Shown here piece after piece: positions 8,095-16,084 of a stretch of 64,000 nt of DNA (its first letter is position 1; every line of letters starts with the position of its first letter). Made by a program: the position numbers and the translations under genes. The notes below the pieces were generated by a model, which did not search any database, was not told the DNA's origin, and was given only the letters and a program-made list of their open reading frames with translations. Source of the stretch: C-114 sp963745405 (GTDB lineage Bacteria > Chloroflexota > Limnocylindria > Limnocylindrales > CSP1-4); assembly GCA_963745405.1 (NCBI GenBank), contig CAVUWY010000002.1, positions 1,426,001 through 1,490,000 on the forward strand, read 5' to 3'.

Positions 8095-9575
8095 CTGAGG
8101 TCGACGAAGACGTTCTTGACCTCGGTGTAGAGCTCGAGGGCGTGCATCCCGAGCTCGCGCCCGATGCCCGACATCTTGTAGCCGCCGAACGGCGCCTCGG
8201 TATGGACGGAGCTGTTCGTGTTGACCGACAGGACGCCGGCCTGGACGCGCTTCGCAGTCCGCAGGGCCCGCCCGATGTCGCGACTCCAGATCGAGCCCGA
8301 CAGCCCATAGGGCGTGGCGTTGGCGAGGCGGACCGCCTCGTCCTCGGAGTCGAACGGGATGATCGTCACGACCGGGCCGAAGATCTCCTCGGCGGCGATC
8401 CGCATGTCGTTGGAGACACCGTCGAAGATCGTCGGCATGAGGTAGGCGCCGCCGGCGAGTGCCGGATCGTCGGGGGCCGCGCCGCCGACGACGATGGTCG
8501 CCCCCTCGCGCTGGCCGATCTCGATGTAGTCCATCACCCGATCGCGCTGCTTGAAGCTGACGAGCGTGCCGACCTCGGTCGCCTCGTCGGCCGGGTCGCC
8601 GACCTTGACGGTCCGTGTCGCGGCCACGAGTCGGTCGACCACCTCGTCGTGGACGGATCGCTCGACGAAGATGCGGCTCCGGGCGCAGCAGTCCTGGCCG
8701 GTGTTGTCGAACACGGCGTAGGGGGCCGTCGCCGCGAACCTCTCGAGATCGGCGTCGGCGAAGACGATGTTCGGGCTCTTGCCGCCGAGCTCGAGGCTGA
8801 TCTTCTTCACGTTGCCGGAGGCCAGCCGCATGATCTCCTGGCCGGTCGTCGTCTCGCCGGTGAAGGCGACCTTGCCGACGCCGGGGTGGGCGGCGATGCT
8901 CGCTCCGGCGGTCCCGCCGGGTCCGGTCACGACGTTGAGGATCCCGGCCGGGATGCCCGCTTCGAGGGCGAGCTCTCCGAGCCGGATCGCCGTCATCGGG
9001 GAGTAGCTGGCGGGCTTGAGGATGCAGGCGTTGCCGGCCGCCAGGGCCGGCCCGAGCTTCCAGCTCGCCATGAGGATCGGGAAGTTCCACGGCACGATGA
9101 GCCCGACGACGCCGATCGGCTCGCGCAGGGTGAAGTCGAGGCCGGGCTTGCTCACCGGGATCGTCTCGCCGAAGAGCTTGTTGGCGGCTCCCGCGTAGTA
9201 GTCGAACACGAGGCTCGCCCCGGTCACCTCGCCGCGGGCCCCGTTGATCGGCTTGCCCACGTTCCGGCTCTCGAGCTGGGCCAGCTCCTCGGTGTGCTGC
9301 TTGACCAGAGCGGCGAATTTCGCCAGCGTCCGGCCGCGCTTGCCGGCCGCCCAGTTGGCCCAGCCTCTGGGGTCGTCGAAGGCGGCCTGGGCCGCGGCGA
9401 CCGCCCGGTCGACGTCTTCCCGGCCGCCCATCGGGGCCCGGGCGATCACCGCTCCGTCGGCGGGGTTCACGACATCGAAGGTCCCCCCGTCGGCGGCCTC
9501 GACCGACTGGCCCCCGATCACCATCCTGAGGTCGAGGACGGCCTGGGCCTGGGCGCTCTGCTGTTCGGTCGTCAT
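8091..9575 (-). CDS. NAD(P)-dependent aldehyde dehydrogenase
   Basis: A 494-residue ALDH-superfamily enzyme oxidising an aldehyde to the acid. Key elements are all present: VPWNFPILMASWKLGPALA, the cofactor stretch GVGKVAFTGETTTG, the general-base motif SLELGGKSPNI (Glu), and the nucleophile region NTGQDCCARSRIF (Cys). The C-terminal PFGGYKMSGIGRELG is typical of the betaine-aldehyde / gamma-aminobutyraldehyde group. ATG 9575 follows a GGGAGACC ribosome site. With the glutamine-synthetase-like ligase and permease 5-8 kb away it could serve amine catabolism, but they are not in one operon. Substrate unassigned. Confidence 0.9.
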   Translation of the reverse strand: MTTEQQSAQAQAVLDLRMVIGGQSVEAADGGTFDVVNPADGAVIARAPMGGREDVDRAVAAAQAAFDDPRGWANWAAGKRGRTLAKFAALVKQHTEELAQLESRNVGKPINGARGEVTGASLVFDYYAGAANKLFGETIPVSKPGLDFTLREPIGVVGLIVPWNFPILMASWKLGPALAAGNACILKPASYSPMTAIRLGELALEAGIPAGILNVVTGPGGTAGASIAAHPGVGKVAFTGETTTGQEIMRLASGNVKKISLELGGKSPNIVFADADLERFAATAPYAVFDNTGQDCCARSRIFVERSVHDEVVDRLVAATRTVKVGDPADEATEVGTLVSFKQRDRVMDYIEIGQREGATIVVGGAAPDDPALAGGAYLMPTIFDGVSNDMRIAAEEIFGPVVTIIPFDSEDEAVRLANATPYGLSGSIWSRDIGRALRTAKRVQAGVLSVNTNSSVHTEAPFGGYKMSGIGRELGMHALELYTEVKNVFVDLS

Positions 9576-9785
9576 GGTCGGTCTCCCGGCGTGCCACGGA
9601 TGGGCGGGGAAGCGGGCCGACGGAGGTGGCCCGATCCGGGCCGGCGTGCGGACCGCACGTTCGTGGGGCGATGATACGCGGCCCTAGTCGAACCCGGGAC
9701 CGAACGTTCGAGCGGCCGGATGGACGGACGTTGGAGCACGATCGGGTCGAGGTGCGGCCGGTCGTCGACCGTGCCTGACGGCCGT

Positions 9786-9791
9786 TAGGCT
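9786..9791 (+). promoter_or_regulatory. -10 element, leaderless start of GNAT gene
   Basis: TAGGCT six bases before GTG 9798. Confidence 0.5.
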
Positions 9792-9797
9792 GGGGGA

Positions 9798-10628
9798 GTG
9801 AGAAGCCCCGACGAACTGATCGCCGCCGCCCATCGGAATTTCATCGCGTCGTATCGGGCCGTCGCCCGGAACAGCGATGCCGGCGACGTCCGCGAGTCCG
9901 ACGGCCTCTTTGCCTTCGTCAGCGGCCAGCCGCTCGCCCTCTTCAACGGCTGCATCGTGACCGGCCCGGCGACGGCGGACGACATCGACGACGCCCTGGG
10001 CTGGCTGCGCCGCCACTACGTGCCGTTCCGGCTCTGGGTGGCGCGGACGGCGGACCGCGGCGTGACCGAGCGGCTCATCCCTGGTCTGGCCGACCGTGGG
10101 CTCGTGGCCGATCCGGAGCCGCTTCCCGGGATGGTCCTCCACCCGCTGCCTCCGGCGGCATCGGAGCCGGCCGGCGTGACGGTCGCGACGGTCGACCCGA
10201 CCGACCCGATCGCCCTCGGCGAGCATCTCGACACGTGGGCGGCCGGTGGGCTTCCGCGCGAGATCGTCGCCGGGATCATCTCGCCGGCGATGGCCGCCGA
10301 CCCTCACGTCCGGCTGTTCACCGGACGGCTGGACGGACGCCCCGTGGCGACCTCGATCGCGATCCGAAGCGGCGACGTCAGCGGCGTCTACGGCGTCGGC
10401 ACCCACGAGAGCGCCCGGCGGCGTGGCGTCGGTACCGCGGTCACGTGGGCGGCCGTCGAGGCCGGCCGCGCCTGGGGCTGCGACACGATCGTGCTCCAGG
10501 CGTCGGACATGGGCCTGCCGGTCTACGAGCGGATGGGATTCCGGACCGTCGTCTCGTACGAGACCTTCGTCGCGCGACGATCGTCGGGGAGTGCCGGGGC
10601 GGCTGCTAGCTCCCCGCCCCGAGCGTGA
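9798..10628 (+). CDS. GNAT-family N-acetyltransferase
   Basis: A 276-residue protein whose C-terminal half is a GNAT domain: VYGVGTHESARRRGVGTAV is the acetyl-CoA pyrophosphate loop (R/QxxGxG/A), followed by LQASDMGLPVYERMGFRTV, the usual last strand-helix unit. The N-terminal 130 residues form an extra acetyltransferase-like or accessory region. The acceptor is unknown. The GTG start is supported by TAGGCT six bases upstream. Its 3' end overlaps the convergent protease gene by 23 bp. Confidence 0.82.
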   Translation: MRSPDELIAAAHRNFIASYRAVARNSDAGDVRESDGLFAFVSGQPLALFNGCIVTGPATADDIDDALGWLRRHYVPFRLWVARTADRGVTERLIPGLADRGLVADPEPLPGMVLHPLPPAASEPAGVTVATVDPTDPIALGEHLDTWAAGGLPREIVAGIISPAMAADPHVRLFTGRLDGRPVATSIAIRSGDVSGVYGVGTHESARRRGVGTAVTWAAVEAGRAWGCDTIVLQASDMGLPVYERMGFRTVVSYETFVARRSSGSAGAAASSPPRA

Positions 10629-11733
10629 CCGTCACCGTCGACGGCGCCCCGTTCCGGACGTAACCGAGCCGTACCTGGTCGCCCGCCAGGCGGGTGATCG
10701 AGGCCAGCTCGAGGGCGGCCACGGTCGTCGCCCGCTGGTCCTCGATCGTCGTGATGACGTCGCCCGGCTCGAGGCCGGCGGAGTCGGCCGGGCCGCCGGC
10801 ATCGACCGCCGACACGTAGAGCCCCGAAGGGAGGCCCGCCGACGCGGCAGCCGCGCCGACGACCGGCTGGACCTGGAGCCCGAACGTCGGATGGTTCACC
10901 TGGCCGTGGTCGATGAGCTCCTGGGCGAGCGGGTTCGCCAGGTCGACCGGGATGGCGAAGCCGAGCCCGACACTGCCGCCGCCGGCGACGCCCGCCGAAT
11001 TCGGGACGGTGATGATCGCCGAGTTGACCCCGACGAGCTTCCCGTCGCAGTCGACGAGCGCCCCGCCGCTGTTGCCCGGATTGATCGAGGCGTCCGTCTG
11101 GATGGCGTCGATCAGGTGGTGGGTCACGCCGTTCGCGCCGGGGACCGGAACGTAGCGGTCGAGGGCGCTGACGATGCCATGGGTGACGGTGCTGTAGAGA
11201 CCGAGCGGCGCGCCGAGCGCCACGACCGGCTGGCCGACCAGCAGCGTGCCCGACGAGCCGAGCGCGATGAGCGGCCGGCCCGCCGCGCCATCGGCCGCCT
11301 TGATGACAGCGAGGTCGGTCGCCGGGTCGCGACCGACGATCGTCGCGTCCGTCCGTCCGCCGTCGCTGTAGAGGACCGCGAGCCGGCCACCGTCCACGGC
11401 GGCACCCGAGATCACGTGGTCGTTGGTCAGGATGTAGCCACCCGGCCGGATCAGTTCGCCGGTCCCGCTGCCGCTGCCCTGCGGGGAGATCGCCTGGATG
11501 GTGACGACCGAGGGCAAGACATTCGCCGCCACGTCGACGCTGATGCAGGCGCCGACGCCGCTCGTGCCCGAGGTCGCCGGGGGGCGGACGACTCCGGCGT
11601 AGACGCCGACGATGAGGCCGCCGACGAGTCCCCCGACGAGTCCCCCGACCAGTGCGGCGACGATGAGCCGGCCGATCCCCCGGCCCGACGGTGCCGCCGG
11701 TGCCGGCGATCCACCCCCGCTCGGGCTCGTCAC
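10606..11733 (-). CDS. membrane-anchored HtrA/DegP-like serine protease with PDZ domain
   Basis: A 375-residue trypsin-fold protease. A Gly/Pro-rich N-terminus is followed by a glycine-zipper membrane segment (IVAALVGGLVGGLVGGLIVG, about residues 23-42). The catalytic triad is readable: His in YILTNDHVI, Asp in ATDLAVIK, Ser in NPGNSGGALVD. A PDZ domain (GLYVSAVDAGGPADSAGLEPG, then ITRLAGDQVRLGYVR) ends the protein. Such proteins sit in the membrane with the protease outside and degrade misfolded envelope proteins. Start is GTG 11733. It converges on the GNAT gene. No partner operon is visible. Confidence 0.9.
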   Translation of the reverse strand: MTSPSGGGSPAPAAPSGRGIGRLIVAALVGGLVGGLVGGLIVGVYAGVVRPPATSGTSGVGACISVDVAANVLPSVVTIQAISPQGSGSGTGELIRPGGYILTNDHVISGAAVDGGRLAVLYSDGGRTDATIVGRDPATDLAVIKAADGAAGRPLIALGSSGTLLVGQPVVALGAPLGLYSTVTHGIVSALDRYVPVPGANGVTHHLIDAIQTDASINPGNSGGALVDCDGKLVGVNSAIITVPNSAGVAGGGSVGLGFAIPVDLANPLAQELIDHGQVNHPTFGLQVQPVVGAAAASAGLPSGLYVSAVDAGGPADSAGLEPGDVITTIEDQRATTVAALELASITRLAGDQVRLGYVRNGAPSTVTVTLGAGS

Positions 11734-11809
11734 GCGTCCACCCCTGGCTCGCTCACGGCCGCAGTATCCCCCTCATCGCCGACTCGCACCGGTGTCGGGC
11801 ACCGATCGC

Positions 11810-12637
11810 CTAGACCTCGTCCGGATCCTCCTGCTTCCTCGCCCCCGGGTCGACGGCCAGGAGGGCGGCGCCGACGATCCCCGCCTCGTTGCGAAGCGTG
11901 GCGGCAACGACCGGCGGCCGACAGGTCAGCTTCGGGATGAACCGATCGCCCTGCTTGCTCACTCCGCCGCCAAGGATGAACATCCGCGGCCAGAGGATCC
12001 GGTCCATGGCCTTGAGGTGCTCGTCGAGGTCCTCCGACCAGCCCTTCCACGACTCACCGCGACGGACGCGGGCGGAGGCGGCCGACCGCCATTCGGCGTC
12101 CTTGCCCCGGATCTCCATGTGGCCGAGCTCGGTGTTCGGAACGAGGACGCCGTCACTGAAGAGGGCCGAGCCGACGCCGGTGCCGAGGGTGAGGAAGAGG
12201 ACGACGCCGCGGCGGGCGTTCGGGTCGGTGGCCCCGACGCCGTAGCGGATCTCGGCGAGGCCGGCGACGTCGGCATCGTTGCCGAGGGCGACCGACCGCC
12301 CGACCGCCCGGCTCATGTGCTCGCGGGCCGGATACTCGACCCACTTCTTGTCGATGTTGGCGGCCGTCATGGTCACGCCCTCGAGGATGACGCACGGCAT
12401 CCCGACCCCGACCGGCGCGGTCGGGGCGCCGACCGCGGTCCCGACCCGCTTCACGAGGCGGGCGATGATCGGGATGACCGTGTCGGGCGTCGACGGTTTC
12501 GGCGTCAGGACCCGATGACGGTCACCGACGAGCTCGCCTGTCGCGAGGTCGACCGCGGCGACCTTGATCCCCGTGCCCCCGACGTCCACGCCGATGGCGA
12601 GGTCCCGGGCCTCGGTCTCCGGTCCTGCTTCGGTCAT
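11810..12637 (-). CDS. ppgK: polyphosphate glucokinase (ROK family)
   Basis: A 275-residue sugar kinase. The N-terminal ATP/phosphate loop is DVGGTGIKVAAVDL (residues about 18-31). VVLFLTLGTGVGSALFSDGV contains the TLGTGIGSA-type motif typical of polyphosphate-dependent glucokinases, followed by VPNTELGHMEIRG and ILGGGVSKQGDRF. The combination fits PpgK, which phosphorylates glucose with polyphosphate or ATP. Start ATG 12637 has a GGAGG site; longer in-frame extension upstream is antisense to the neighbour and was discarded. It follows the SDR gene on the same strand by 62 bp. Confidence 0.88.
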   Translation of the reverse strand: MTEAGPETEARDLAIGVDVGGTGIKVAAVDLATGELVGDRHRVLTPKPSTPDTVIPIIARLVKRVGTAVGAPTAPVGVGMPCVILEGVTMTAANIDKKWVEYPAREHMSRAVGRSVALGNDADVAGLAEIRYGVGATDPNARRGVVLFLTLGTGVGSALFSDGVLVPNTELGHMEIRGKDAEWRSAASARVRRGESWKGWSEDLDEHLKAMDRILWPRMFILGGGVSKQGDRFIPKLTCRPPVVAATLRNEAGIVGAALLAVDPGARKQEDPDEV

Positions 12638-12699
12638 CGGTCGTGCCTCCGCATGGTCCTCACCGCCGATCCCCGGTCGATCGACGTCGACCAGGCCAG

Positions 12700-13467
12700 C
12701 TAGAAGTAGTTGACGGTGATGCCGCCGTCGACGACCAGCTGGGCGCCGTTCGTCCAGCGGCTCTCGTCCGAAGCGAGGTAAAGCGCCATGTTGACGATCT
12801 CCTCCGGCTTGCCGAACCGACCCGACGGGTTGCGGGCGAGCCGGATGCGCTTGGCCTCCTCGTCCTTGACGAGCCAGTCCATGAGGAGCGGCGTCTCGAC
12901 CGGTCCCGGGCATATGGCGTTCGTGCGGACGCCGTTCGGCCCGAACTGGACGGCCAGCGAGCGGGTCAGAGACAGGAGGGCGCCCTTCGACGCGGTATAC
13001 GCGTCCTGGGGGACCGAGCAGCCGAGGATCGCAACGAAGCTGGCGATGTTGATGATCGACCCGGAGCCCTGTTCGACCATGACCGGGATGGCGTACTTGC
13101 AGCCGAGGAAGACGCCGCGGACGTTGACGGCCATGACCTGGTCCCACGTCGCGACGTCGGTGTCGACGACCGAGTGGTCGGCCTCGGGCATGATCCCGGC
13201 GTTGTTGTAGAGCACGTCGACCCGGCCATACGTGGCGACGGCCTGGTCGACCATCGCCTTGGCGCTCGACTCGGTCGAGACGTCGACCTTGACGAAGCTC
13301 GCCTCTCCGCCGTCCTCGCGGACGAGGCGGACCGTCTCCTCACCGGCCGCCTCGCCGAACTCTGCGACGACGACCTTCGCCCCTTCGGCGGCGAACATCC
13401 GGGCGGCCACCCGGCCCATCCCGCCGCCGGCGCCGGTGATGATGCAGACCTTGTCGGCCAGTCGCAT
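12700..13467 (-). CDS. short-chain dehydrogenase/reductase (SDR)
   Basis: A 255-residue classical SDR. The cofactor loop TGAGGGMGRVAARMF, the NNAG motif (VLYNNAGIMPEAD), the active-site Tyr/Lys (DAYTASKGALLSLT) and the CPGPVETPL segment are all in place. Start ATG 13467 has GGAGGAG six bases upstream, which rules out the 17-residue upstream extension. It shares a strand with polyphosphate glucokinase. An Asp/Glu at the end of the second strand (VVVAEFG) suggests NAD preference. Substrate unknown. Confidence 0.88.
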   Translation of the reverse strand: MRLADKVCIITGAGGGMGRVAARMFAAEGAKVVVAEFGEAAGEETVRLVREDGGEASFVKVDVSTESSAKAMVDQAVATYGRVDVLYNNAGIMPEADHSVVDTDVATWDQVMAVNVRGVFLGCKYAIPVMVEQGSGSIINIASFVAILGCSVPQDAYTASKGALLSLTRSLAVQFGPNGVRTNAICPGPVETPLLMDWLVKDEEAKRIRLARNPSGRFGKPEEIVNMALYLASDESRWTNGAQLVVDGGITVNYF

Positions 13468-13608
13468 TGATCTCCTCCGTCGTGTGCCCCGCATCGTACG
13501 CGGCACAGGCTCGGGCATGTCGCGACTCAGCCAACTCGCGCCCGTCGCCGGTGCCGAAACGTGCTATCTTGCAGGCGCTAGTTATTGCGCAGGCCCGGAG
13601 GGCACGTC

Positions 13609-14553
13609 ATGAAGGTCGCGATCGCCGGTGGGACCGGATTCGTCGGGGGTGGCATCGGGGCCGTCCTCGCGGCTCGCGGACACGAGGTCATCGTCCTCAC
13701 CCATCGCCCGCCCGACGCTCGGCCGGCGCGGCCGCCGCGGCCGGCACTGCCGGCCGGCTGGGACGTTCGCCATGTCGACCTGTCGGACGCCGCGGGTCTG
13801 GCGGCGGCGATGAACGGCATCGACGCACTCGTCGTGGCCATCGCCTTCCACGGTTATCCGATGGAGAACCCCCGCCGGAGCGAGACGTTCGAGGCGGTCG
13901 ACGGCGCCGGAACGGAGCGGCTCGTCGCGGCGGCGGCCCGCGCCGGGGTCGGCACGGTCGTCTACATCTCGGGCGCCGGAGCCGCGGCGGATTCGCCCCG
14001 CCAGTGGTTCCGCGCCAAGTGGCGTGCAGAGGAGGCCGTCCGGTCGAGCGGACTGCGCTACACGATCCTCCGTCCGACCTGGCTGTACGGCCCGCGCGAT
14101 GTCGCCCTCAATCGCTTCCTCGGCTTCGCCCGCTACCTCCCGTTCGTGCCGCTCACCGGGAACGGCCGCCAGCTCCTCGCCCCTGTCTTCATCGACGACC
14201 TCGGGGCGATCGTCGCCGACGCGCTGGCGGACCCCGCCGCCGCGGATCGGGTCTTCGAGGTCGGCGGACCCGACACGATGACGATGGACGACGTCGTGCG
14301 GACCGCCCTCCGAGTGACGGGCAAGCGGCGCTTCCTCCTCCACGCGCCCGAGCCGCTCATGCGGATGGCTGCCTGGCCGCTCCAGTTCCTGCCTCGACCG
14401 CCGTTGACCCCGGACGCGGTCGTCTTCGTCAACCAGCCTGCGACCGTCGACGTCGGCCCCCTGCTGGCCGCACTGCCGCGCCGGCTCACCTCACTCGAGG
14501 ACGGCCTGCGGACGTACCTCCCGGCGCTGACCGGCCCCTCGACCGGCTCGTGA
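13609..14553 (+). CDS. NAD(P)-binding atypical SDR (NDUFA9-like)
   Basis: A 314-residue Rossmann protein beginning MKVAIAGGTGFVGGGIGAVL, the GxTGFxG loop of atypical SDRs. FRAKWRAEEAVRSSGLRYTI and LRPTWLYGPRD match the pattern of the group that includes complex-I subunit NDUFA9 homologues and NmrA-like proteins, where the Tyr of YxxxK is usually lost. The C-terminal third (FEVGGPDTMTMDDVVRTAL) fits the same group. The exact role cannot be given. ATG 13609 is preceded by GGAGGGC. It converges with the glutamine-synthetase-like gene, with a small hairpin between. Confidence 0.8.
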   Translation: MKVAIAGGTGFVGGGIGAVLAARGHEVIVLTHRPPDARPARPPRPALPAGWDVRHVDLSDAAGLAAAMNGIDALVVAIAFHGYPMENPRRSETFEAVDGAGTERLVAAAARAGVGTVVYISGAGAAADSPRQWFRAKWRAEEAVRSSGLRYTILRPTWLYGPRDVALNRFLGFARYLPFVPLTGNGRQLLAPVFIDDLGAIVADALADPAAADRVFEVGGPDTMTMDDVVRTALRVTGKRRFLLHAPEPLMRMAAWPLQFLPRPPLTPDAVVFVNQPATVDVGPLLAALPRRLTSLEDGLRTYLPALTGPSTGS

Positions 14554-14568
14554 CCGACCTTGGGTCGG
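14554..14568. terminator. small hairpin between convergent genes
   Basis: Perfect six-base stem CCGACC / GGTCGG with loop TTG, starting at the stop codon of the upstream gene. It has no T-tract, so terminator function is a guess. Confidence 0.3.
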
Positions 14569-14584
14569 CCCGGCCTCACCCGCG

Positions 14585-15976
14585 TCAGCTTCGCTCGAGG
14601 TAGCGCTCCCGATCCCAGTCGTGGACGACCGAGTCGTATACCTGCTGCTCGTAGCGCGCGGCGTTGAGGTAGTGGTCGACCACGTCCTGGCCGAAGATCG
14701 AGACCGCGGCCTCGCTCTTCTCGAGCTCCCAGATCGCCTCGTAGAGCGCCCGTGGCATGCGCGGGTGACCCTGGGCGATGTAGCCGTTGCCCTTGAATTC
14801 GGGCTCGAGCGGCAGTTCGTGCTCGATCCCGTAGAGGCCGGCGCCGACCATCGCGGCATAGGTCAGGTAGGCGTTCATGTCGCCGCCCGGAAAGCGATCC
14901 TCCACGTGGAGGCCGTCGCCGTGGCCGACCAGGCGGAAGCCGGTCGTGCGGTTGTCGCGGCCCCAGACGACGTTGACCGGCGCCCACGACAGCGACGCGT
15001 AGCGCTTGTAGGAGTTGATGTTCGGCGCGATGAAGATCGCCAGCTCCCGGGAGAGCTTCATCATCCCGGCGACGAAGTGGCTGAACGTCTTCGACATCCC
15101 GTACGGCAGGCCGGCCTTGGTGTCGTGCGTCAGCGGCTTGTCGCCCTTGGTGTTCCACAGGCTCATGTGGAGGTGCCCGGACGACCCCGTCCAGCTCGCA
15201 TCGGGCTTGGCCATGAAGGTGATGCCCCAGCCGTTTAGGTACGCGATCTCCTTCGCGCCGTGCTTGAAGAGGACGCTCCGGTCGGCCGACTCGAGGACGT
15301 GGTCGTAGCGGATGTTGACCTCGTGCTGGCCGGGCGCTGCCTCGCCCTTGCTGAACTCGATGGGGATGTCCGCCTCGGTCATCTGGTTGCGCAGGAGCCG
15401 GTGGAGCGGCTCGGCCTTCGTCGCCTGAAGGAGGTGGTAGTCCTCGTTGTAGTAACCGAATCGCTCGGGGATCCCCCAGCCCCGGCGGTTGCTCTCCTCC
15501 CACGATTCCTTGAGGACGTAGTACTCGAACTCCGAGCCGGCCTTGACCGCGAAGCCGGACCTGGCCGCCAGGTCGACCTGGCGCTTGAGGATCGTCCGCG
15601 GGGCGACCGGGATCTCGGCGTGGGTCTCCTCGTCCGTCGCGTCGCCGAGGACGATCGCCGTCTTCTCGAGCCACGGCAGGACGCGGAGCGTGCTCCAGAC
15701 CGGGCTGGCGATCCAGTCGCCGTAACCGGTCTCCCAGTTCATGAGGGCGAACCCGTCCGGCGTGTTCATCTCCATGTCCGTACCGAGCAGGTAGGTGCAG
15801 AAGTGGGCGCCGTGGTCGATGACCCCGTTGAGGAACGCCTGGGCCTGGACTCGCTTGCCCATGAGCCGGCCCTGCATGTCGGTGATGGCGACGATGAGCG
15901 TGTCGATGCGCCCGTCGCGGACCATCGCCTCGAGCTCCTCGAGCCGCTGGTGCTTCTTGTGGCCGTGCTCGGTCAT
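14585..15976 (-). CDS. glutamine synthetase family protein (gamma-glutamyl-amine ligase type)
   Basis: A 463-residue member of the glutamine synthetase superfamily, ATP-dependent ligases joining glutamate to ammonia or an amine. Visible elements include AGSEFEYYVLKE (metal-binding Glu), GQHEVNIRYDH, SGHLHMSLWN (His of the ATP/metal site), NSYKRYASLSWAPVNVVWG and the Arg-rich DNRTTGFRL. Divergent spacing and the adjacent amino-acid/amine permease favour a gamma-glutamylpolyamine-synthetase-like or amine-utilising enzyme over housekeeping GlnA; this is inference. ATG 15976 has a GAGGAGC site. An 11-bp hairpin separates it from the upstream permease gene. Confidence 0.85.
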   Translation of the reverse strand: MTEHGHKKHQRLEELEAMVRDGRIDTLIVAITDMQGRLMGKRVQAQAFLNGVIDHGAHFCTYLLGTDMEMNTPDGFALMNWETGYGDWIASPVWSTLRVLPWLEKTAIVLGDATDEETHAEIPVAPRTILKRQVDLAARSGFAVKAGSEFEYYVLKESWEESNRRGWGIPERFGYYNEDYHLLQATKAEPLHRLLRNQMTEADIPIEFSKGEAAPGQHEVNIRYDHVLESADRSVLFKHGAKEIAYLNGWGITFMAKPDASWTGSSGHLHMSLWNTKGDKPLTHDTKAGLPYGMSKTFSHFVAGMMKLSRELAIFIAPNINSYKRYASLSWAPVNVVWGRDNRTTGFRLVGHGDGLHVEDRFPGGDMNAYLTYAAMVGAGLYGIEHELPLEPEFKGNGYIAQGHPRMPRALYEAIWELEKSEAAVSIFGQDVVDHYLNAARYEQQVYDSVVHDWDRERYLERS

Positions 15977-15998
15977 GGTCGCTCCTCGGTCGGTGGAA

Positions 15999-16031
15999 GA
16001 GGGCCGGCCGGGCTGTGCCGGGCCGGCCCTC
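15999..16031 (-). terminator. strong hairpin between permease and ligase genes
   Basis: A perfect 11-bp inverted repeat (GAGGGCCGGCC and its complement) with an 11-nt loop. On the minus strand it is followed by TTCC. It follows the permease stop by 53 bp and precedes the ligase ATG by 22 bp, so it may end permease messages or set the ratio of the two products. Confidence 0.5.
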
Positions 16032-16084
16032 GTTGATCCGGATCGTCGCCGGCCGTCTCACGGTGGCCGGCCGGTGAAGGGCGC

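Noticed and set aside
7141..9597. 818-codon minus-strand frame over the Nudix and aldehyde dehydrogenase genes
   Set aside because: Low-complexity Arg/Gly/Pro sequence overlapping two genes with intact motifs in other frames.
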